From: an uncultured Erysipelotrichaceae bacterium
GTDB lineage: Bacteria > Bacillota_I > Bacilli_A > RF39 > UBA660
Assembly: GCA_902767005.1 (NCBI GenBank)
Contig: CACXFY010000052.1
Location: 1 to 19,605, forward strand
Direction: 5' to 3'
DNA length: 19,605 nucleotides
Translations under genes and position numbers: made by a program
Part shown: positions 15,695 to 19,605 of the stretch, piece by piece
How the letters are laid out: each line of letters opens with the position of its first letter
How positions within the stretch are numbered: position 1 is the stretch's first letter
Notes under the pieces: generated by a model
The model's input: only the letters and a program-made list of their open reading frames with translations
What the model was told of the DNA's origin: nothing
Database searches by the model: none

Positions 15695-16835
15695 TTAAAT
15701 CACCATTTTCTAGAAGATTAAACCAATCGTTCTTAACTACTTCTCCAGTATACTTCTTAACTCCATTACGAGCCACTTTACCAATATTTTTACGTCCCTC
15801 TTTATCTTCAATTAAATCTATTATTTTCTTTTCAAACATCTCAAAATTTCTATTCTTAATTAAATAGCCATTTTCTCCACTATTTATTAATTCTCTTGCT
15901 CCTTCAGCTGAAGAGAAAGCAATACATGGAACACCATGACTCATAGCTTCAATTAATACTATACCAAAAGATTCAGTATATGAAGTCATTAAATAAATAG
16001 AAGAATCATGTAACATCTTATCAATATAATCTTTATCTTGATAACCATGTAACTTTACACTTTTAGTAAGATTATTTTCTTTAATATAATCTTCTAATTT
16101 TTCTCTATCTACTCCATCACCTATAATATCTAAAGTCCAACTAGGATATTTTTCATGTAAAGATTTATAGATTTTTAATAAATCTAATTGTCCTTTTTCT
16201 TTAGATAATCTACCTACACTAATTAATCTTTTAGCTTCTAATGGAGCAATATATTTAGGCATCTTATCAATAATATTAGGAATATATACACAAGTACATC
16301 CATATTTACTTAATCTGGCAGAATAATAATCCCTTAATGCTTTAGATACTAATACTAAATAATCTAACTTTTTACAGCTTCTGGTAACAGTATCAGCATA
16401 TTTTAAATTATCATGATAATGATTATGTTCCCAACCTATCTTAATAACACCCTCACGAGCATTATCTCCTAACCATTCATCAAATATATCTCTTGTAGAA
16501 ATAATTATATCAGCATCACATTTCTTAATATAATTAACCATTGTCCTTTTTCTAAGTCTTAATACTTTCGCAGCATAATTAGCTTCTTTAATAGTATCTA
16601 CTATTTTTTTATTCTTTACTGCTTCTTTAAAACTTTCCCTATTTGGTCTTATATCATTAGTTAAATATTTAACTTTAACTCTCTTATCAATAGGGAAAAC
16701 ACTCTTCTCATATAATTTATAAGAACAAGCAATCTCAACCTTATATTTTTCACATAATAAATTAACCAAAGCAACTATGCTTTTCTCAATACCCCCATAG
16801 CCTAAGTGTAATGAGAGAATAGAAATTTTCTTCAT
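15687..16835 (-). CDS. GT4 family glycosyltransferase
   Basis: A 382-residue GT-B enzyme, complete for the family. The N-terminal domain has LHLGYGGIEKSIVALVN (9-25), and GWEHNHYHDN near 134 is in the acceptor region. The C-terminal domain has LISVGRLSKEKGQLDLL (204-220), LDIIGDGVDREKLE, and the donor-binding ESFGIVLIE motif with Glu288 and Glu296. It probably adds a sugar from a UDP- or GDP-sugar to a lipid-linked glycan at the cytoplasmic face. AGGTGATAAT lies directly before the ATG. It leads an operon with the Alg14/Alg13-GtrA pair, so surface polysaccharide or glycolipid assembly is the likely pathway. The exact sugar cannot be read from sequence. Confidence 0.9.
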   Translation of the reverse strand: MKKISILSLHLGYGGIEKSIVALVNLLCEKYKVEIACSYKLYEKSVFPIDKRVKVKYLTNDIRPNRESFKEAVKNKKIVDTIKEANYAAKVLRLRKRTMVNYIKKCDADIIISTRDIFDEWLGDNAREGVIKIGWEHNHYHDNLKYADTVTRSCKKLDYLVLVSKALRDYYSARLSKYGCTCVYIPNIIDKMPKYIAPLEAKRLISVGRLSKEKGQLDLLKIYKSLHEKYPSWTLDIIGDGVDREKLEDYIKENNLTKSVKLHGYQDKDYIDKMLHDSSIYLMTSYTESFGIVLIEAMSHGVPCIAFSSAEGARELINSGENGYLIKNRNFEMFEKKIIDLIEDKEGRKNIGKVARNGVKKYTGEVVKNDWFNLLENGDLNE

Positions 16836-16851
16836 ATTATCACCTATAATT

Positions 16852-16860
16852 ATTATAACA
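16852..16860 (-). promoter_or_regulatory. Extended -10 promoter of the glycan/pilin operon
   Basis: TGT-TATAAT on the minus strand (16860-16852), directly after the T-tract of the NlpC/P60 terminator and 16 bases before the ATG. No recognisable -35. Confidence 0.6.
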
Positions 16861-16866
16861 TAAAAA

Positions 16867-16889
16867 AAAGAGTATAGTTAATACTCTTT
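16867..16889 (-). terminator. Terminator after NlpC/P60 gene
   Basis: A 9-bp stem AAAGAGTAT/ATACTCTTT with a 5-base loop, followed by five Ts on the minus strand. The TAA stop (16888-16890) overlaps the base of the stem. Confidence 0.85.
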
Positions 16890-17832
16890 AATCATATGCA
16901 TCAAGATGTATAAAAGTTTCAAAATACTTACTAACATTTCCACCTTCATTTACACCTTTACCGCTGTTGCAACCGACAGAACGATTATTACCTAAATATA
17001 TTTCAACATGTTGAGCATATTTACTGTAATATTTATATACTACATCTCCAGGACCTATCTTACTAATATCAGAATAAAGTGTTGTTCCCTTTACACTTCC
17101 AGATCCCCACATACTACAATATACTGAAGGAGCTTGACTTTCAATCGCATCAAAGTGTTTTAACACTTGATATACAAATTGTGAACAATCACAAGTGCCA
17201 CCAGGTCTTAACTCTTTAGTTGTTCCAAATGAATAAGATAATTTACCTTTCCAAGATAATGCATAATTGACAACATCTTGACGATTTACTTTTCTAGTAA
17301 TACTAGCTTTTTTATGATAAATGTTTTCTCTTACTTTAACCCCATTATCACCTACAGTAGCTTCACCAGCTGTAATCTTCTCTCCTGGAGTAGTTGCCCC
17401 ATTATTATCATCACTCTTCTTCTCATCACCTTTTTCATATGTATCATTACCAATAATCATTTTACTCTTATCATCATTACTTTTAATATAAGTAACATTA
17501 CTACTCAATTTAATATTTCTACTTTCTTTCAAACAAGAAACAAAATTAACATTCGTACTATCAATCATCCCAACAGTTAAATTAATTAACATTGGTATAA
17601 AAAATACTACTACTGCCGCAATAAATTGATTAAGCATTTTCTTCTTATTCTTTTTTTCTTCTGGATTCATTACCATTTGTAATAATTGAACACATATCAT
17701 TAATAATAATACAATTGGTACAACTATTTGTATTATTTGAATCATATTAGATATTGAACTAAGAATAGACATTAATCCTTTATCTTGACAACAATTACCT
17801 AAATTATTACTACAACTTAAAACTAATCCCAT
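16888..17832 (-). CDS. NlpC/P60 hydrolase on a two-helix pilin-like membrane anchor
   Basis: A 314-residue protein. I chose ATG at 17832 (MGLVLSC), 1 base after the preceding stop with GAGG upstream. A start 24 codons earlier would overlap that gene by 71 bases. The anchor is residues 1-103: CC15QDKGL, helix about 30-53, loop VMNPEEKK (54-61), helix about 66-90 (FFIPMLINL), VSC100. The linker has YEKGDEKK at 132-139. Residues 178-314 are an NlpC/P60 domain: CDC216SQFVYQV (catalytic Cys216), HVEIYLG with His275, and CNSGKG where Asn289 may take the third site. These enzymes cut peptidoglycan stem peptides outside the cell. It is paired with the membrane protein gene upstream. Confidence 0.88.
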   Translation of the reverse strand: MGLVLSCSNNLGNCCQDKGLMSILSSISNMIQIIQIVVPIVLLLMICVQLLQMVMNPEEKKNKKKMLNQFIAAVVVFFIPMLINLTVGMIDSTNVNFVSCLKESRNIKLSSNVTYIKSNDDKSKMIIGNDTYEKGDEKKSDDNNGATTPGEKITAGEATVGDNGVKVRENIYHKKASITRKVNRQDVVNYALSWKGKLSYSFGTTKELRPGGTCDCSQFVYQVLKHFDAIESQAPSVYCSMWGSGSVKGTTLYSDISKIGPGDVVYKYYSKYAQHVEIYLGNNRSVGCNSGKGVNEGGNVSKYFETFIHLDAYD

Positions 17833-17833
17833 A

Positions 17834-18529
17834 TTACTCAACCTCAAATACATATCCAATACTTGCCAAAAAAGAACCTGCTTCTTTGTCAGCCCAAAAA
17901 TCATAATCCAAATAGACGTTTAATTTACTATTGTTAATATATAAATAAATATTATCACGAAAACTACTAATATTATGCATTCGTAAATATTCTTCATAAC
18001 TAATGTTTCTATCAATACTATTACTTTTAATTCCTTCTTCATAAAATAGTTTAAACTTATCATTTAATACTTTATCTATATAATTAATATCTAAACCAAA
18101 CATCTTTAATACTTCGTCATTACTCAATACTTTTAATTTAACTAAATCAATATTATATGCCTCAAACTTTACATCTAAAGTACCCTCTACTGCAAAATCT
18201 TCAACAATAACAATCAAAGATAATATATTACCATTAACTTGATACTTATAATATACTTTATTATTCTCTTTATTCAAATATGGAGTAACTAACTGACTAA
18301 TATTATTATTAAGTTCTTCAGATACTTTTTTTACATTAATAGCTGGTACAGACTTTTCTAAATCTTTATTTTCATAAGAGGTATATACAATAGTCCTAGT
18401 ATTATCTAATAAAATATCATTATCATTTTTAGTTAATAAAAACATTCCATAAATAAAGATAACTATTAGTAATAGTACCGTTCCAAATATATATAATTTT
18501 TCATTACTCTTTTTCTTATTCTTTTTCAT
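17834..18529 (-). CDS. One-pass membrane protein of unknown function
   Basis: A 231-residue protein not assigned to a family. A Lys/Asn-rich start (MKKNKKKSNEK) leads to a single helix at about 12-32 (LYIFGTVLLLIVIFIYGMF), then about 195 extracellular residues rich in Asn, Asp, Lys and Tyr. The middle has alternating strand-like segments (VYYKYQVNGNILSLIVIVED, then DVKFEAYNIDLVKLKVLSNDEVLKMFG). This arrangement loosely recalls RsiV/DUF3298-type domains (strands, then an L-x-x-D-E-V-L-x-x-F-like turn), but the match is weak. No catalytic motif is seen. The stop is 1 base from the NlpC/P60 start, so the two are co-translated and may work together, for example as a partner or regulator of the hydrolase. 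Confidence 0.65.
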   Translation of the reverse strand: MKKNKKKSNEKLYIFGTVLLLIVIFIYGMFLLTKNDNDILLDNTRTIVYTSYENKDLEKSVPAINVKKVSEELNNNISQLVTPYLNKENNKVYYKYQVNGNILSLIVIVEDFAVEGTLDVKFEAYNIDLVKLKVLSNDEVLKMFGLDINYIDKVLNDKFKLFYEEGIKSNSIDRNISYEEYLRMHNISSFRDNIYLYINNSKLNVYLDYDFWADKEAGSFLASIGYVFEVE

Positions 18530-18545
18530 ATCTTATCACAACTCT

Positions 18546-18554
18546 ATTATAGCA
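18546..18554 (-). promoter_or_regulatory. Extended -10 promoter of the membrane protein / NlpC operon
   Basis: TGC-TATAAT on the minus strand (18554-18546), directly after the preceding terminator T-tract and 16 bases before the ATG. Confidence 0.6.
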
Positions 18555-18560
18555 TAAAAA

Positions 18561-18583
18561 AAGACAATAATTAATATTGTCTT
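18561..18583 (-). terminator. Terminator after Ala/Pro-rich protein gene
   Basis: A 9-bp stem AAGACAATA/TATTGTCTT with a 5-base loop, followed on the minus strand by five more Ts. It lies 10 bases after the stop at 18594. Confidence 0.85.
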
Positions 18584-18593
18584 ATATACTAAT

Positions 18594-19451
18594 TTATTGT
18601 GCAGGAGGCACTGGTGCAGGAGCAACTTCTGGAGCTGCTGGTGCAGGAACTACTTCAGGTGCAACTGGTGCTACTTCTGGAACTGCAGGTGCAGCAACTG
18701 CTTCTGGTGCAGCTGGTGCTACTGTAGGTTCAGCAATAGCTTGTACAATCGGAATTGATTGTGTATTTTGAAGTGGATCTGCTCCACCATAAATAACTGG
18801 TTCTGCTGGTGCAGCTGGAGCTGGTTCTACTGCAACTGGTGCAGCTGGATCTGCTCCTCCATAAATAACTGGCTCAGCTGGTGCTGCAACCTCAGGTGTT
18901 GCTGGAGCAACTTCTGGTGCTGCTGGTGCAGGAACTACTTCTGGAGTTGCTGGTGCTACCTCTGGTGTAACAGTTGGTGCTTCAGCTACTGCATTAGCAT
19001 CCATTGTAGGAACTTCTGCTACTGGAGCTGCAACCTCAGGTGTTGCTGGTGCTTCTACTGTAACTGGTGTAGTATCAACAGTAGCTACTGAAGTAGCAAC
19101 GACACTAGGATCAACAACTGGAACTCCACCATTCATATCAGCTGGCATAGCCATAGCTGCATTAGGATCTACCGCAACTGGTGCTGCTGCAACTTCTGGA
19201 GCAACACTTGAATCAACTACAGCAGGTGCAGCTGGATCAACTGCAACTGGTGCTACTGCATTAGGGTCAGCAACTGCAGCTGGCGCTGTTGCATCAGTTG
19301 TCACCGTAGTATTTGGTGCATCCGCTGGATTATTAGCTTTCTTTCCTTTCTTTTGAGTAACTAATAACATAACTAAAGCTATTATTAATAATACAACTCC
19401 ACCAGTTAATAAAATACCTGGTAAAGATAAAAACCAAGATAGTTCAAACAT
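18594..19451 (-). CDS. Membrane-anchored Ala/Pro/Val-rich low-complexity protein
   Basis: A 285-residue protein. A short start (MFELSWFLSLPG) leads into one helix (about 10-31), closed by QKKGKK. By the positive-inside rule the N-terminus is outside and the long tail is in the cytoplasm. The tail (45-285) is almost wholly Ala, Pro, Val, Glu, Asp and Thr, built from degenerate A-P-E-V and A-T-P-E-V units, with no Lys or Arg after about residue 38. AEPVIYGGADP occurs twice (192-202 and 216-226), the second followed by LQNTQSIPIVQ, which is not low-complexity and may be the functional end of a motif. Composition is far richer in GC than its neighbours because of Ala and Pro codons. AGAGGGAG precedes the ATG. 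Function unknown; tether or scaffold is a guess. Confidence 0.8.
   Translation of the reverse strand: MFELSWFLSLPGILLTGGVVLLIIALVMLLVTQKKGKKANNPADAPNTTVTTDATAPAAVADPNAVAPVAVDPAAPAVVDSSVAPEVAAAPVAVDPNAAMAMPADMNGGVPVVDPSVVATSVATVDTTPVTVEAPATPEVAAPVAEVPTMDANAVAEAPTVTPEVAPATPEVVPAPAAPEVAPATPEVAAPAEPVIYGGADPAAPVAVEPAPAAPAEPVIYGGADPLQNTQSIPIVQAIAEPTVAPAAPEAVAAPAVPEVAPVAPEVVPAPAAPEVAPAPVPPAQ
18774..18806 (-). repeat. Repeat copy 2 of the YGGADP motif
   Basis: Encodes AEPVIYGGADP, residues 216-226 of the Ala/Pro-rich protein. It is a near-identical DNA copy of the segment at 18846-18878, 72 bases away. Confidence 0.75.
18846..18878 (-). repeat. Repeat copy 1 of the YGGADP motif
   Basis: Encodes AEPVIYGGADP, residues 192-202 of the same protein. 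The two copies differ only at a few synonymous positions, which suggests a recent tandem duplication or gene conversion. Confidence 0.75.
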
Positions 19452-19486
19452 TAAAATCTACTCCCTCTATTCTATAATCTATATTA

Positions 19487-19515
19487 ATGATAACAAAAAA
19501 AGTTTGCAATTGCAA
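19487..19515 (-). promoter_or_regulatory. Promoter of Ala/Pro-rich protein gene, -35 inside the upstream terminator
   Basis: TTGCAA (-35, 19515-19510), 17-base spacer, TATCAT (-10, 19492-19487) preceded by TGT, on the minus strand. The -35 lies within the terminator palindrome, so the two signals overlap. The leader before the ATG is the longest of the compact units, about 30 bases. Confidence 0.55.
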
Positions 19516-19517
19516 AC
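19502..19517 (-). terminator. Terminator of the gene entering from the right edge
   Basis: The 16-base palindrome GTTTGCAATTGCAAAC (6-bp stem with AATT loop) is followed on the minus strand by seven Ts. Confidence 0.75.
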
Positions 19518-19537
19518 ATTTTATTTTTTGTACATTT

Positions 19538-19605
19538 TTAGACACTGTCAAGGTTGTCTACAAACAAATTCCAGTACTTTCCAGATGGCTTAATTTTAAA
19601 AGAAA
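19538..19605 (-). CDS. 3' end of an unidentified gene (partial)
   Basis: Between the right edge and the TAA at 19538-19540, one minus-strand frame encodes 21 residues ending NLFVDNLDSV. A terminator follows 20 bases beyond the stop, and the direction matches all other genes, which supports a real 3' end. The fragment is too short to assign to a family; a second minus frame is also open over part of this stretch. Confidence 0.4.
   Translation of the reverse strand, partial: SFKIKPSGKYWNLFVDNLDSV

Noticed and set aside
17278..17580. Plus-strand 100-codon open frame rich in Ile/Thr/Asn
   Set aside because: Antisense to the anchor and linker of the NlpC/P60 gene; composition is that of reversed AT-rich coding DNA.
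9999..17832. A type IV secretion or conjugation locus, suggested by the pilin-like anchors
   Set aside because: No VirB4, VirD4, relaxase or other transfer gene is present, and the anchors are fused to hydrolases.
17833..17904. Upstream ATG extending the NlpC/P60 protein by 24 residues
   Set aside because: It would overlap the preceding gene by 71 bases, add residues absent from the two paralogous anchors, and ignore the site placed for ATG 17832.
18577..19091. Open frames on the plus strand rich in Gly/Ala/Thr or in Cys/Trp/Ser
   Set aside because: They are antisense shadows of the Ala/Pro-codon-rich minus-strand gene; composition follows mechanically from GCN/CCN codons and no ribosome binding site fits.
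18594..19451. Horizontal transfer inferred from the high GC of this gene
   Set aside because: The shift is explained by Ala and Pro codons; third positions remain A/T-rich as in neighbouring genes.
13675..19535. Shared 16-base AT-rich string TTTATTTTTTGTACAT at 13675-13690 and 19520-19535
   Set aside because: Low complexity, only two copies, different placement relative to genes; in the first it overlaps a promoter. Chance is a fair explanation in such AT-rich gaps.
19538..19605. End of a transposase
   Set aside because: The short C-terminal fragment and a small GACA-C-TGTC palindrome raised the idea, but 21 residues cannot support it and no terminal repeats or target duplication are visible.

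Overview
The window is AT-rich bacterial DNA from a low-GC Gram-positive (Bacillota or Mycoplasmatota type), probably a small-genome host-associated lineage. Every gene is on the minus strand, so transcription runs from high to low coordinates. Shine-Dalgarno sites are strong (AGGAGG, AGGTGAT). TAA and TAG are the main stops. Tryptophan is TGG, one gene ends in TGA, and no long gene contains an in-frame TGA, so the code is standard rather than the Mycoplasma code. No rRNA, tRNA, CRISPR array or intact mobile element is visible. No gene-free stretch exceeds about 150 bases. Lineage is an inference from composition and gene content only.

Layout in order of transcription. (1) 19605-19538: last codons of an unidentified gene, then a terminator. 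(2) 19451-18594: membrane-anchored Ala/Pro/Val-rich protein. (3) 18529-16888: two genes, a one-pass membrane protein and a membrane-anchored NlpC/P60 hydrolase. (4) 16835-13741: GT4 glycosyltransferase, Alg14-like protein, Alg13-GtrA fusion and a type IV pilin-like protein. (5) 13641-9999: coiled-coil protein with an EF-hand-like tail, phosphodiester glycosidase, anchored papain-like peptidase and anchored SGNH hydrolase. (6) Three single genes: 9918-8587 surface repeat protein, 8505-7429 second phosphodiester glycosidase, 7380-6121 polysaccharide deacetylase. (7) 6070-4058: glycolipid-type glycosyltransferase and an acyltransferase-fold protein, then 4023-3091, a PPP-type phosphoesterase. (8) 2997 to the left edge: substrate-binding/VWA protein, XpaC-like protein and a second substrate-binding protein cut by the edge.

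Nearly everything concerns the cell surface: making and exporting glycans or glycolipids (two GT4 enzymes, Alg13/14, GtrA), trimming them (deacetylase, two phosphodiester glycosidases, SGNH hydrolase) and cutting peptides or peptidoglycan (NlpC/P60, papain-like).

The most striking feature is a shared N-terminal module in three enzymes: two membrane helices joined by an M-N-P-[DE]-[DE]-K-K loop, flanked by conserved cysteines, followed by a linker carrying YEKGDEKK. It resembles VirB2/type IV secretion pilin-like proteins but carries three unrelated extracellular catalytic domains. A second genome-scale habit is that most transcription units are separated by a very compact unit: a hairpin terminator, often containing the upstream stop codon, followed almost at once by a TGn-extended -10 promoter and a short leader.
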